Assembly: GCA_035489015.1 (NCBI GenBank)
Contig: DATHKR010000158.1
Span: 1-64,000 of the forward strand
Origin: DATFRY01 sp035489015
GTDB taxonomy: Bacteria > Myxococcota_A > Polyangia > Haliangiales > Haliangiaceae
Direction: 5' to 3'
Length of the DNA: 64,000 nucleotides
This document shows positions 45,917 to 59,030 of the stretch, piece after piece (position 1 is the stretch's first letter; each line of letters begins with the position of its first letter). A model generated the notes under the pieces. It had not been told where the DNA came from. It did no database searches and saw only the letters and a list, made by a program, of their open reading frames with translations. The position numbers and the translations under genes were made by a program.

Positions 45917-45949
45917 GACACGCGTGTCAGGCCGAGTCGCAAACTGCGA
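45917..45949. promoter_or_regulatory. Palindrome and inverted repeat upstream of the propeller-lipoprotein gene
   Basis: GACACGCGTGTC (45917-45928) is a perfect 12-base palindrome; TCGCA (45937-45941) pairs with TGCGA (45945-45949). They lie in the 223-base gap between the PIG-L gene end and the lipoprotein start and may be an operator. No convincing promoter was identified in the remainder of the gap. Confidence 0.35.
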
Positions 45950-46028
45950 GTTATTTGCGCGGACGCCGGTCGCTTAACTGGAAGATTCCGCAGGGAGTGC
46001 AAGAGATGCACACCGCCCGCGGCGCGAC

Positions 46029-46713
46029 TCAGCGGAGAGTGCGAACGGTGACGAACGCTTCCGCCGCGCCCATGCTCATCTGCGAGCCGCGCCAGGTGGC
46101 CAGCGCGCGCACCGCCTCGAGCGAGCGCGCGTCCGGCGCGGGACGGATCTGGCTCTCGTAGCAGGCCAGCGCGCGGAGCTTGGTCTCCAGCGTGTCGGCG
46201 ATGTCGACCCACAGCGTCGGCAGGAAGCCGGGCTCGACGTACGGGACGTTCCAGTGCGTCTCCGACTGCACCTCGTAGCAGTGAACCTCGCGGATGCCCC
46301 GGCCCGCCTCCGTGGACGGGCGCCACGCCACCGACAGCGAGTGGAACACCTCGCGATGGTCGCTGTGCAGGTCGTACGGGAACGGCACGTAGAGCACGTC
46401 CGGCCGGACCCGGTCGACGATGGCGCCGGTGGTGCGGTTGAGCTTCCAGGTCGGCTGCTCCCGCACCAGCGCGGCCGGCACCTCCTCGAAGTGGAGGTCG
46501 ACCACCCCGAGGACGGCCATCGCCGCGCGCGCCTCGGCCCGGATGCGGTCCCACAGGCTGCGCGGCCACAGCGGATGGGGCGCGTCGTCGCCGTGGCCGG
46601 TGATGACCGCGACGGTGACCTGGTCGCCGGCCGCCACGTGGCGGGCGATGGTGCCGCCCATGCCGATGGTCTCGTCGTCGGCGTGCGGCGCGATGACCAG
46701 GACCCGCGACGGC

Positions 46714-46727
<14 letters not shown>
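46029..46727 (-). CDS. PIG-L-family deacetylase
   Basis: A 232-residue zinc-dependent N-deacetylase. The metal and catalytic motif PHADDETIGMGG lies at residues 14-25 and the second metal-binding motif is LHSDHREVFHS, as in MshB/PIG-L enzymes that remove acetyl from GlcNAc-type sugars. It overlaps the carbamoyltransferase gene by 14 bases, so both probably act on the same glycan: deacetylation and carbamoylation would give variants of an amino sugar. ATG 46727. A small-molecule substrate such as a thiol glycoside is possible but has no support here. Confidence 0.9.
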
Positions 46728-48483
<1,756 letters not shown>

Positions 48484-48517
48484 ATTCGACTCACCATAAC
48501 CGGCCGTGCAGGTGCGA

Positions 48518-49711
48518 TCAATCGCCCCGCCCGGCGCGGCGGCGGCGGCCGCGCGGCCGGGCGCGCAGCCGCTCGTAAGCGTCGACCACGTGGGCGAAGA
48601 CTCGCTGTTCATCGAAGCGCTCGCGGGCGAGCCGGAGGCCGCCCCGGCCTAGCGCCGCGGCGCGCTCGCGGTCGCCGAGCAGCGCGCCGATCGCGGCGGC
48701 CAGCGCGGGGGCATCGGCGGCCGGGACCATGACGCCGTTCACCCCCTCCTCGACCGCTTCGCGGCAGCCGCGGATGTCGGTCACCACGCACGGCACGCCC
48801 ATCGCCGAGGCCTCCATCGGCGAGCGCGGGAACCCCTCGCGGTGAGAAGGCAGGGCGAAGACATCCATGAGCGCGTACATGACCGGCATGTCCTGGCGCA
48901 GGCCGGCGAACACGAACGCGTGATCGACGCCGAGCCGCGCGGCCGCCTCGGCCCCGATGGCGTCGGTCTTGTCCGGCTCGGGCGGGCCGATCACGAGGAA
49001 GCGAGCGTCGGGGAAGCGCTCGAGCACCGCGCGCGCCGCCTCCATGAGCTCGCCGATCCCCTTCTCGGCCACCAGTCGGCCGACGAAGCCGACCACCGGG
49101 GCGGCCTCCGCGATGCCGAGCTCGCGCCGGGTCGCGGCCAGGAGGCCGGCCGGGATCGCGGCGCGGTCGAAGCGGGCGAGGTCGATGCCGTTGCCGAGCA
49201 GCTCGACCCGCCCGGGCGCGCCGATGCCGACCCGCGCCGCGGTCTCCACGTCCTCGCGGCTCTGCGAGAGGATGAGGTGGGAGCAGCGCGCGGCCAGCTT
49301 CTCGAGCGCGATGAGCGCGAGCCGCGGCAGGGTCGCCATCTGGTCGTGGAAGTAGTAGCCGTGCACCGTCGAGATCACGACCGGCACGCCCGCCGCGCGG
49401 GCGGCCAGCTGCCCGATCAGGTTCGGCTTGGGCGTGTGGGTGTGGACGATGGTGAAGCGCTCGCGCCGCATCACCCGGTAGAGCCGCACCAGCGAGACCA
49501 GGTCGGCGAGCGGCGCCATGCGACGGGTCATCGGCACCGCGATGTGGCGGATGCCGGCGTCCTCGAGGGTGGGGACGTGCGGGCCGTCGGCCGAGATGCC
49601 GCTCACGTCGTAGCCGGCCGCCTCGAGCGCGCGCATCTGGTTGAGCAGGAGATAGCGCAGCGACAGGTCGATGGTCGTGATGTGGGCGACCTTGGGCCTC
49701 GATGGGGTCAC
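48518..49711 (-). CDS. GT4-family glycosyltransferase (PglA-like context)
   Basis: A 397-residue retaining glycosyltransferase: KVAHITTIDLSLRYLLLNQM and VHTHTPKPNLIGQLAARAAG at the N-terminus, VGFVGRLVAEKGIGELMEA, FLVIGPPEPDKTD and HREGFPRSPMEASAMGVPCV (EX7E motif) in the donor domain. TTIDLSLRYLL is typical of transferases that extend undecaprenyl-linked diNAcBac or QuiNAc, so it may add the second sugar after the PglC-like enzyme. The start is GTG at 49711, 13 bases after the PglD-like stop. The tail is Arg-rich (RARPRGRRRRAGRG), as in membrane-associated enzymes. Confidence 0.9.
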   Translation of the reverse strand: MTPSRPKVAHITTIDLSLRYLLLNQMRALEAAGYDVSGISADGPHVPTLEDAGIRHIAVPMTRRMAPLADLVSLVRLYRVMRRERFTIVHTHTPKPNLIGQLAARAAGVPVVISTVHGYYFHDQMATLPRLALIALEKLAARCSHLILSQSREDVETAARVGIGAPGRVELLGNGIDLARFDRAAIPAGLLAATRRELGIAEAAPVVGFVGRLVAEKGIGELMEAARAVLERFPDARFLVIGPPEPDKTDAIGAEAAARLGVDHAFVFAGLRQDMPVMYALMDVFALPSHREGFPRSPMEASAMGVPCVVTDIRGCREAVEEGVNGVMVPAADAPALAAAIGALLGDRERAAALGRGGLRLARERFDEQRVFAHVVDAYERLRARPRGRRRRAGRGD

Positions 49712-49724
49712 GCGGCGCGCCGCC

Positions 49725-50381
49725 TCAGCCGTCCAGCCGGCGGATCACCCGCGCGGGCACGCCGACCGCGACCACCGCGTCGCCGAGATCGCGGGTGACG
49801 GTGGCGCCGGCGCCGACGATCGCGCGCGCGCCGATCCGCACGCCGGGCAGGACCGACGCGCCGAGGCCGACGTGGGTGAAGGCCCCGACGCTGACCCCGC
49901 CGCCGAGCGCCGCGTTGGGCGAGATATGCGCGAAGTCGCCGAGCACGCAGTCGTGCTCGATCACCGCACCGGAGTTGACGATGACGCCCTCGCCGATGCG
50001 CGCGTCCGGGTTCACGATCGCCCCCGCCATAACGACGGTGCCGACCCCGGCGCTGGCGGAGGCGGCCACCGCGGCGCGCGGGTGCACCGCCGCCGGCAGC
50101 ATCGGGATGCCGGCGGCGCGACACCGCTCGCTGACCAGGTGGCGGGCCTGGTTGTCGCCGATGCCGAGCGCGATCGCGACGCCCTCGCCGCGCTCGTCGA
50201 CCTGGCGCGCGAGCCACGCGCCGTCACCCATCACCGGCAGACCGAGGATCATGGCGCCGTGGCGCGCCTCGCCGTCGTCGACGAAGCCGGTCAGACGCGG
50301 AACCCCTGCCGCGCGAAGGACGTCGAGCACGACCTTGCCGTGGCCGGACGCGCCGTACACGAAGACCCTCCACTCACTCAT
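49725..50381 (-). CDS. pglD: PglD/NeuD-type sugar acetyltransferase
   Basis: A 218-residue enzyme with an N-terminal Rossmann-like half (VFVYGASGHGKVVLDVLRAAG) binding the nucleotide sugar and a C-terminal left-handed beta-helix of hexapeptide repeats (VVMAGAIVNPDARIG, VIVNSGAVIEHDCVLGD, ALGGGVSVGAFTHVG). The catalytic His is in NSGAVIEHDC. PglD acetylates the C4 amine of UDP-4-amino sugars using acetyl-CoA. The PglC- and PglE-like genes are directly adjacent but divergent, with only 30 bases between the ATG codons. A NeuD-like sialic-acid O-acetyltransferase is the main alternative. Confidence 0.88.
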   Translation of the reverse strand: MSEWRVFVYGASGHGKVVLDVLRAAGVPRLTGFVDDGEARHGAMILGLPVMGDGAWLARQVDERGEGVAIALGIGDNQARHLVSERCRAAGIPMLPAAVHPRAAVAASASAGVGTVVMAGAIVNPDARIGEGVIVNSGAVIEHDCVLGDFAHISPNAALGGGVSVGAFTHVGLGASVLPGVRIGARAIVGAGATVTRDLGDAVVAVGVPARVIRRLDG

Positions 50382-50411
50382 GCTAATCTGCCTCGCGACC
50401 CTCGATCCGCC

Positions 50412-51065
50412 ATGCGACAGGCTGGAGCTCACCTTATAGCAAAGAAGGCCCTCGACAAGGCGCTGGGGGCTGCTGCGCTCGGTCTGCTGTCGCCGGTCAT
50501 CGCGGCCAGCGCGATCGCCATCCGCTTCACCATGGGCTCGCCGGTGATGTTCAGCCAGGAGCGCGCCGGGCGCGGCGGTCGCCGCTTCCGGATCACCAAG
50601 TTTCGCTCGATGAACGACCGGCGCGACGCGAGCGGCGCGCTCCTGCCCGACGCCGAGCGGCTGACCCGGTTCGGTCAGTTCCTGCGCTCGTCCAGCATCG
50701 ACGAGCTGCCCCAGCTGTGGAGCGTGCTGCGCGGCGACATGAGCCTGGTCGGCCCGCGCCCGCTGCCGATCAAGTACCTGGAGCGCTACTCGGCCGAGCA
50801 AGCCCGCCGCCACGAGGTCCTGCCCGGCATCACCGGCTGGGCCCAGGTCAACGGGCGCAACGCGCACGACTGGGAGGTGAAGCTCGCCTTCGACACCTGG
50901 TACGTCGAGAACTGGAGCCTGGCCCTGGACGTGACGATCCTCGCGAAGACGGTGATGCGGGTGCTCGCCCGGCGCGACATCTCGCAGCCGGGTCACGCGA
51001 CCATGCCGGAGTTCTTCGGCGCGGCCGAGCAGCGCGGCGACGGCCGCCGCGCCGGGGACGGCTGA
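50412..51065 (+). CDS. pglC: Monotopic phosphoglycosyl transferase (PglC type)
   Basis: Transfers sugar-1-phosphate from UDP-diNAcBac (or a related UDP-sugar) to undecaprenyl phosphate, the first membrane step. The 217-residue length and single re-entrant hydrophobic segment (ALGAAALGLLSPVIAASAIA) fit small PglC proteins, not the long WcaJ/WbaP type. Catalytic Asp97-Glu98 are in SSIDELPQLW; RGDMSLVGPRPL, PGITGWAQVNGRN and the PglC-like end SQPGHATMPEF are all present. The pglE-like gene starts 4 bases after its stop, so the two are one transcript. Confidence 0.93.
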   Translation: MRQAGAHLIAKKALDKALGAAALGLLSPVIAASAIAIRFTMGSPVMFSQERAGRGGRRFRITKFRSMNDRRDASGALLPDAERLTRFGQFLRSSSIDELPQLWSVLRGDMSLVGPRPLPIKYLERYSAEQARRHEVLPGITGWAQVNGRNAHDWEVKLAFDTWYVENWSLALDVTILAKTVMRVLARRDISQPGHATMPEFFGAAEQRGDGRRAGDG

Positions 51066-51069
51066 GCGG

Positions 51070-52208
<1,139 letters not shown>

Positions 52209-52212
<4 letters not shown>

Positions 52213-52229
52213 AGCTACTCGGGCTTCAG
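52209..52229. terminator. Bidirectional hairpin over two convergent stops
   Basis: CTGAAGC (52209-52215) pairs perfectly with GCTTCAG (52223-52229), loop TACTCGG. The stem covers the stop of the PglE-like gene and the stop of the convergent TonB/AgmX-like gene, so a single structure could end both transcripts. Confidence 0.55.
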
Positions 52230-53636
52230 GACCAGCGGCAGCTGGAAGTCGGCCGAGGTCGGCTTGCCGTCGTCGTCCTTGGGCGCGCCGAACCGCCACT
52301 TGGTGGCCAGGTCCTTGATGCAGGCGTCGACCGTCGCGTCGAAGCCCTTCACGTCGACCTTGGTCACGCCGCCGGTCGGGCCGACCGTGAAGCGCAGGTT
52401 GATGCGGCCGCCCGCGTTCGGGTCCTGCTTGAGCAGGCGCTGGTGGCAGCGCTTGATGCCCTGCAGGTAGCGCGAGCGGATGATCTTGGCCACCGAGTCC
52501 GGATCGAGGGTCGACTCGCTGATGTCCTCGACGTCGAACGTGGCGCGCGAGACTTTCTCCTCGACCTTGGTGCCGACCTCGGTGCCGCCGCCCGGGCCCT
52601 TGATCTCGCCGCCGCCCTTGCCGGAGCCGATCCGGCCGGTGTCGGGGCCGCGCGTGCGCCGCCCGCCGCCCTCGCCGATCGAGCCGATGTCGCGGCCCTC
52701 GGCATCCTTCAGCGCCTTGTCGAGCCCGGTCCCCTGATCGGTCTCGTTCATCTTGCTGTAGCGGCCGCCCTTGCCCTCGTCGCCGGCGATCGCCGCGATG
52801 AGCGCCGAGTCCTGGATCGTCTCGGAGATGGTCGCGTCGTCGGGCGCGCCCTGGTCGCTGCCGGTCGAGTCGTCGGGGGTCTTGGCGCCCTTGCCGGTCG
52901 ACGGCTTGCTGATGGTCCGGTCGCCGGCCGGCTCCTTCACCACCTCGGCGGTCCCGGTCTCCTTGACCTCCACCGTCGTGGCGATGACCTTGTCCTTGAA
53001 GGTGTCTTCCTGGAACTGCCGGTAGAGGTTGTCGGTCGCGGAGTAGACCGTGCGGTCGTACTGGAGCGCGTAGAGCGCCACGCCGAAGTGGAGCAGGACC
53101 GAGATGGCCAGGATGACGGCCAGCATCGGGTCGATCCGGTCGGCCAGGGTCCCGCGCACCGACGCGGGCAGGCGCGGGCGCGGCTGCAGCGGCGGCGCCG
53201 ACACGAACTGGAACAGGAGCTTCATCTGCCCCAGCTCGACCTTGCCGCGCGCGCTCTCGACCAGCGGGACCGACCAGTGGTTGCCGCGCCGGTCCGCGCC
53301 GCGCCCCTTCAGCTGGTCGAACGTGTAGACGTTGGTGCCGTCGGACAGCCGCCCGTCCATCCCGTCGGTGAAGTGGAGGACGTAGCGCCCGTTCTCGACG
53401 GTGAAGAGCTGCCACGAGCGCGGCAGGCTCTCGATCGGGATGGTGAAGGTGTTCTTGGCCGACTGCCCGACCGTGATGTGCTCGCGGCTGCGGAACAGGC
53501 GCTCGTCGATGAAGTGCTCGCCCAGCGCGATGCCCACGCGCAGGCTGCGCACCGCCGGCCCGCCTCCGTTGCCAGCACCGCGGCCGGCACCCCCGGCGCC
53601 GCCTCGCGAACCCGACCTGGACGCTTGCGTGGCCAT
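52215..53636 (-). CDS. FHA-like/TonB-like envelope protein (GltG/AgmX-type)
   Basis: A 473-residue protein with an N-terminal FHA-like region (about 30-145: RSREHITVGQSAKNTF, then ENGRYVLHFTDGMDG), a single membrane helix (MLAVILAISVLLHFGVALYAL, about 178-198), a Gly/Lys-rich periplasmic linker, and a C-terminal TonB-like domain with RSRYLQGIKRCHQRLLK and GRINLRFTVGPTGGVTKVDV of the AgmX/PglI family. This architecture is that of GltG of the Myxococcus gliding complex, which couples the cytoplasm to outer-membrane modules. It is last in the six-gene operon. The FHA part lacks an obvious GRS loop. Confidence 0.83.
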   Translation of the reverse strand: MATQASRSGSRGGAGGAGRGAGNGGGPAVRSLRVGIALGEHFIDERLFRSREHITVGQSAKNTFTIPIESLPRSWQLFTVENGRYVLHFTDGMDGRLSDGTNVYTFDQLKGRGADRRGNHWSVPLVESARGKVELGQMKLLFQFVSAPPLQPRPRLPASVRGTLADRIDPMLAVILAISVLLHFGVALYALQYDRTVYSATDNLYRQFQEDTFKDKVIATTVEVKETGTAEVVKEPAGDRTISKPSTGKGAKTPDDSTGSDQGAPDDATISETIQDSALIAAIAGDEGKGGRYSKMNETDQGTGLDKALKDAEGRDIGSIGEGGGRRTRGPDTGRIGSGKGGGEIKGPGGGTEVGTKVEEKVSRATFDVEDISESTLDPDSVAKIIRSRYLQGIKRCHQRLLKQDPNAGGRINLRFTVGPTGGVTKVDVKGFDATVDACIKDLATKWRFGAPKDDDGKPTSADFQLPLVLKPE

Positions 53637-53637
53637 G

Positions 53638-53994
53638 TCAGAAGGGCGCCTTCCTGGTCGCTTCGATGACCTTGGGCAGGAAGTCCTGCGTCAGGGTCTC
53701 CCATTCGTAGTTGATGGTCGACGCCTGCAGCGCGTAAATCACGGTCGGCTTCGGCACCTTTCCGCAGACCACGAACGCCTTCTCGATGACGAAGACCTTG
53801 CGACCGTCCGGGCCGATCACCGTGCGGTAGTTCTTCTTCTTGGTCTTCTCGCCGCCGGCCTCGGCGTTGTCGCCCTCGTCGCACTTCTCGGCCGACTGAG
53901 CCCGCACCGGTCGCGGCGCGCCGGCCATCACCGTCGCCGCCAGCCCGGCGGCCAGACACCATCGCGGCAGACACCATCGCGTGATTCGATTCAT
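53638..53994 (-). CDS. Small secreted protein of the Glt-like operon
   Basis: A 118-residue periplasmic protein with a signal peptide (WCLAAGLAATVMAGAPRPVRAQ) and a short mature domain: a Lys/Glu-rich start, then YRTVIGPDGRKVFVIEKAFVVCGKVPKP and LQASTINYEWETLTQDFLP. Two cysteines could form one disulfide. It has the position and size of GltF of the Myxococcus gene order (between the TPR lipoprotein and the TonB-like protein), but sequence alone does not prove homology. It is one base from the next gene and 25 bases after the preceding one. Confidence 0.75.
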   Translation of the reverse strand: MNRITRWCLPRWCLAAGLAATVMAGAPRPVRAQSAEKCDEGDNAEAGGEKTKKKNYRTVIGPDGRKVFVIEKAFVVCGKVPKPTVIYALQASTINYEWETLTQDFLPKVIEATRKAPF

Positions 53995-54019
53995 GAGATC
54001 GCTCCTGGCCCCGGATCGG

Positions 54020-55192
54020 CTACGGGGTCGTCCCCGGGGCCTTGGCCGCGTCTGGCTTCGTCGAGTCTTCCTTGGCCTTGTCGGCGGCGTCCTTGGCCTC
54101 GCGCACCTTGCGCTTGGCGTCGCGCTCGGCTGCCTTCTGCCGCGCGCGGCCTTCCTTGTCGATGAGCTTCTGCGCCACCGCGACCTGCTCGTCGGCGAGC
54201 TTCTGGTCGGCGCCCGGCAGGCGACGGTACTCGTCGAACTGCGACTTGGCCCGCTGCAGCCGCTTGACCATGTCCATGTCGGCCCTGCCCTCGGGGAACG
54301 GATCCGCGTCGAGGTAGAGCAGGCCGGTGTTGTAGTACGCGTTGGCGTAGTTGCGGTCGGCCGCCAGCGCCGCCTTGTAGGTGCGCTCCGCCTTGAGCAG
54401 GAGCTCGTTGCGACGGGCGATGTCGCTGGTCCCGAACTCGGCTGACTGGCCGCGATAGGCCGAGCCGAGGTTGGTCAGCGACGACGCGGTCTTGTAGCCG
54501 AGCTGCCCGGTCAGCCGCTCGTACAGCGTGACCGCGTCCTGGTAGCGCTTGTTGCGCAGGAAGTGGACGCCCAGGTTCATGAGCGCGCTCTTGTAGTTCG
54601 GATCGATCGCGACGGCCTTCTGGTACTCGTCGAGCGCCTGGTCGTTCCGCTTGTTGCGGTCGTGGATCAGGCCGAACAGGAAGTGCAGCTTCTTGTTGCC
54701 GGCCCCGTTGCGCTCCAGCGCCTTCTCCAGCACGTCCTGGACCAGGTCGTAGTAGCCCTTCACGTAGTAGGCCTGGGCCAGCAGCACCATCGCGTCCACG
54801 CTGGTCTCGTCCACCGCCAGCGCGGCCTTCGACTCGTTGATGGCGAAGTCGGGGTCCCTCGAGCTGTCGAGCGCGGTCTGCCCGCGCTTCAGGTGCTCGG
54901 CGACGCGGCGCTGCTTCTCGGCCGCCGGCAGGTCGAGCCCGGGCGGCTGGATCCCGGTCGGGCCCTCGGCGCCCGCGGCGCCGTCGGCTCCGCCGCCGGC
55001 GGTCGCGCCTCCCGTCTGCCCGCCGGCCGCGCCGCCGCTCGACGCCGTCGGGGTGGTCGCGTCCTTCTTGTCCTTGCCGCCGCAGCCGGCCGCGGCCGCG
55101 ATGGCCAGCACCACGGCGGCGAGGGAGCGGACGGAGAGCGGGCTCACGAGGGAACCAACGCCCGAACCAGCCAGCGGATCTGTCGTGCTCAT
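54020..55192 (-). CDS. TPR lipoprotein (GltE-like)
   Basis: A 390-residue exported lipoprotein (AAVVLAIAAAAGC, Cys37), a Gly/Ala/Thr linker to about residue 90, then tetratricopeptide repeats (for example AMVLLAQAYYVKGYYDLVQDV, ALDEYQKAVAIDPNYKSALM, NLGVHFLRNKRYQDAVTLYE, NYANAYYNTGLLYLD) and a charged Lys/Ala/Asp tail. Its size, lipid anchor and place fit GltE, an outer-membrane TPR lipoprotein of the gliding complex. ATG 55192 overlaps the previous stop (ATGA). Confidence 0.84.
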   Translation of the reverse strand: MSTTDPLAGSGVGSLVSPLSVRSLAAVVLAIAAAAGCGGKDKKDATTPTASSGGAAGGQTGGATAGGGADGAAGAEGPTGIQPPGLDLPAAEKQRRVAEHLKRGQTALDSSRDPDFAINESKAALAVDETSVDAMVLLAQAYYVKGYYDLVQDVLEKALERNGAGNKKLHFLFGLIHDRNKRNDQALDEYQKAVAIDPNYKSALMNLGVHFLRNKRYQDAVTLYERLTGQLGYKTASSLTNLGSAYRGQSAEFGTSDIARRNELLLKAERTYKAALAADRNYANAYYNTGLLYLDADPFPEGRADMDMVKRLQRAKSQFDEYRRLPGADQKLADEQVAVAQKLIDKEGRARQKAAERDAKRKVREAKDAADKAKEDSTKPDAAKAPGTTP

Positions 55193-58100
55193 GGCTTCTC
55201 CGTGCCTTCGGCGAGCGGCGCGCGCTGCACCGGGAACTCCTCCTGCGAGATGAAATCGTGCAGGCGCTCCTGGGCCAGCTGGGTCCACTGATTCGCGATG
55301 CCCTGCGTCTTGCCGGTGTCGACCACCTTTTGCCACTGAAGCTTGGACTGATCCTCGAGCGGCTTCACCAGCCCCTGGAGGACCTCCATGTACTGGGCCT
55401 GGATGCCCTTGTCCGGGTACTTGGCATCCATCTTCAAGATCTCCTTCGGGATGGGGATCTCGGCGATCTTGAGCGCCTGGAAGTAGAGCGTGTCGCCGAT
55501 CCGCTCGAGCGCGGCCAGGCCCCACGGCCCCGACTCGTACTTCGCCAGCCCCAGGTACTTGTTGCGCGTCTCCTGGGACAGCTTGTCGAGCGCGCTCAGC
55601 ACGCGCTCCGCCTCGCGCTTGGTCTTGGGCGCGCTCTTGATCTTGTAGCCGGCGAACTTCTGGTTGTAGAAGGCCTCGACCGTCTCGAAGTCGTACTCGG
55701 CGGCCATGTCGGCCGCCGCGGTGTGAGTCGGGCGGCCGACCGTCGACCACGCCTTGATGGTGGCCTTCTTGGCTGCCTCCACCTCACCCTTCTTGCTCCG
55801 CTTCTCGTAGACCTTCGCCATGTTGTAGTACGAGAAGACGTAGTCGTCCGCGTTGCCCTGGTCGAGCCCGTATTTCTTGCGCCAGTCGGCGTAGGCGGCG
55901 GACAGCTTCTTGGCATCGCCCGCGGTGGACCAGATGCGCGCGATCGCCCAGGTGGCGCGGTCGGCCTTGCGGCGGTCCTTCTCGCTCGACGCGTACCTCT
56001 TGTAGAGCGAGACCGCCCCGGTGCCGGGCGCCCCCGCCGGATCCAGGTACACCCGGTCGAGCTCGCGGATGACCGCGGCGTTGAACAGCGCGGTCAGCTG
56101 CAGCTGCTCGAGCGACAGCTCGAAGGTGGGCGGCACCTTGCGCCCCTTCTCGGTCGCCACCCGCACCACGTTGAGGTAGCCGTCGACCGCGGTCTTGTAG
56201 TCGAACGCCTTGTAGTTCGACGCGGCGTTGTTGTAGAGCGCGGCCAGGTAGTACTCGCTCTGGCGGAACTCCGGCGCCGGGTTGTCGGTGAACTCCTTGT
56301 ACAGGTACACCGCGGTCTTCGGCTTGCCCGACTTGTCGTACGCGACCGCCGAGTTGTAGAGCGCGACCGGGATGTTCGGATCGCCGGGGGTCGCGTTCTT
56401 GACGTAGCGGTAGAACGCGACCGCCGCGACGTCGTACTTCTTCTCCTTGAACAGGTCCTCCGCCTCGCGGAACTCCTTGGACCGGTTCTGGGCCCGGGCC
56501 AGCTGGATGTCCTGATCGGTGCCGCACCGCTTCGAGATGAACTTCTCGTTGGTCTCGCGGAACTTCTCGTCCTTGCCCTGGATCTCGTAGATGGCGAGGA
56601 GCCCGTCCTTGGACTTCACCGCCTCCGGCGTGCCGCAGAACTTGTCGAAGGTGAGCTCGAAGCGGGCCGCCGCGTCGTCGAGGTGGAGGAAGCGGTACGA
56701 GACGATCCCGGCCAGGAGGCCCATGTTGGGCGCCGACGACGGGTCGTTGATGATCTGCTGGTACTCGTCGAGCGCGGTCTGCAGCTCGAGGTAGAGCGGC
56801 GGGATGTCGAGCGGGCGGATCGGCTTGGGCATCGCCTTCAGCGACTCGATGGTCGGCTCGGGCGGCTCGCCCAGCTGCCCGGCCTTCACCTGGCGGTCGA
56901 TCTCGGCCTGGTAGGCCTGGATGATCGATCGCGCCGACTTCTCGAAGCGAGCCTCGCTGAGGTCGCGGTGGTCGCGCACCCACTTGTAGTGCGGGATCGC
57001 GGCCATGTACTGCTCGGCGAAGAAGTTGGTCTCGCCCAGCCGGTACGTGAACTCGTAGACGTCGTTCGAGGTCGGGTACTCGTCGATGAAGCGCTGGTAC
57101 ATCTCCGCCGCGCGCCGGTACAGCGCGACGTACTTGTCGTGGGCCTGCGGGGTCGGCTGCGCGCTGTAGGCGGCGCGGGCCTGCTGCGCCTCCTTGTGGA
57201 TGTTCTCGGCCGCGGCGCGCAGCATCCGCTCGCGGATGCGCTGCTGCGCCTCCATCGCCTCGCGGTTGGTCTCGTTGGCCGTGTACCAGGCGGTGCCCGG
57301 CGAGTACGCCGCGGCCAGCTTGCCAGCCTCGGCGTCGGCGGCCGAGCTGTCTCCCTTGGCCTCGTAGGCCAGGACGATCTTCTGGTGGACCAGCGGATTC
57401 AGCGGATAGAGCGGGTACTTCTCGATCGCCACCCGCCAGGACGCGATCGCCTGCTCGTTGGCCTCGAGCACCTTGAACGTGTCGCCCAGGGTCTCGAAGA
57501 CGTCGCGCACGTGCGGCTCGTCGAACCGGCCCTGGTAGAACTTCATCGCCCGCTCGAGGGCGCGGGCCGGGTCCGGCTGCTCGTCGAGCGACCACGGATC
57601 GGTGAACGCGATCGCGATGTACTGCAGCGCCTCGGGCCGGAGCGGCAGCGGCTCCTTGCCCTGCGCCACCAGCGCGTCGGAGTAGGCCACCGATTCGTCG
57701 AACGCGGCGATCGCCTTCAGGAAGTCGTCGTTGCGGTAGTACGACCAGGCCAGCTTGTAGAGCGCCTCGTCGTAGTACTTGGACTTCTTCTGCCGCGCGA
57801 CCTTCTCGTACGCGGCGATGGCCTCGTTGAGCTCACCGGGGGTGAGGAAGTGGATGTCGCCGACCCCGCGCACCCAGGCGTCCTCGACCAGGTCGCGGTC
57901 CTTGGTCGACGCGACGCAGTCGGCGTACGGGTTGCGGAACGACGCCTTGGCCGCCGACGCGGTGGCCAGGCGGACCTTGTCGCGGTTGGGCGCCGGGGGC
58001 GGCTCGGCCATCGGGTTGTACTTGTTGCCGCACACCAGGCCGCGATAGACCGCGAGCGAGCGCCGGTCCTCGCCGGTCTCCTTCAGGTAGTAGGCGAGCA

Positions 58101-59030
58101 GGTACATGGCGCCGGCTCGCTGGCGGTAGTCGGGGAAGCGCTGGATGATCTGCGTCCACAGCCCGATCGATCGCGAGTAGTCGGCGCGCTGGGTCGAGTC
58201 GTCGGCCAGGGAGTCCGCGGCGGCGGCGCTGGCGGCGTCCGGCGCCGCCTCCTGGGCCTCGATCGCTGCGTCGAACTTCTTCTCGAACTCCCAGTTGGAC
58301 TCGTCCAGGTAGAGGTCGGCCAGCCGGAACATCGCGTCCGGCGTGAACTGCGGGTGGTTCGGGTAGTCCTTGATGAACTTGACCAAGAGCGCGATCGCGT
58401 CGAGGTGGCGCTTGCGCTGCTGCGCCTCGGTCCGCGCGATCTGATCGGCGTAGCGCTTCTCGAGCCGCGTGCGCCTGTCCTGGTACTGGCCGAACAGGTA
58501 GTCCTTGACCCGGTCGTAGTGCGCGTCGGCCGCGCGCTGGTAGCGCTTGACGTCGCTCTCGATCTCCTTGAGGACATCGCGCTCGGCCTTGCTGTAGGGC
58601 CGCCCGGCCGGTCCGGTCGGGACCTCGGGCTTGGGCGGCAGCACCTGCTTCGGACCGCCGACCGCCGGGCCGCCCGGCCCGCCGCCGGAGGGCGCGGCGC
58701 CCGCGCCGACGCTGCCGCCGACGCTGGCCCCGGCCTTGGCACCTGCGGCCGGCTTGCCACCGACGCTGCCGCTCGCGCTTCCACCGACGCTGACCCCGGC
58801 CTTTCCGCCCGCGCTGCCTTTCGGCGCGGCCGGCGCGGCCGGTCGGTCGGCGTCGGGCTTGTCGGCGTCGGGCTTGTCGGCGTCGGGCTGGCCGGCCGGA
58901 GCGCTCGGCTGCGCGGCCGGCTTCTTGCCCGGCTGGCCGCCTCCCTGCGCGATCGCGACGCGGCCGGAGAGCGGCGCGGCCAGCGTGGCCAGCCCCGCGA
59001 TGTGGAGGACCATCCGGCGGAGGCGCGGCG

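Noticed and set aside
42455..46051. Open frame of 1198 codons on the plus strand
   Set aside because: Antisense to the propeller lipoprotein, whose signal peptide, regular repeats and Cys-rich tail show the minus strand is the coding one.
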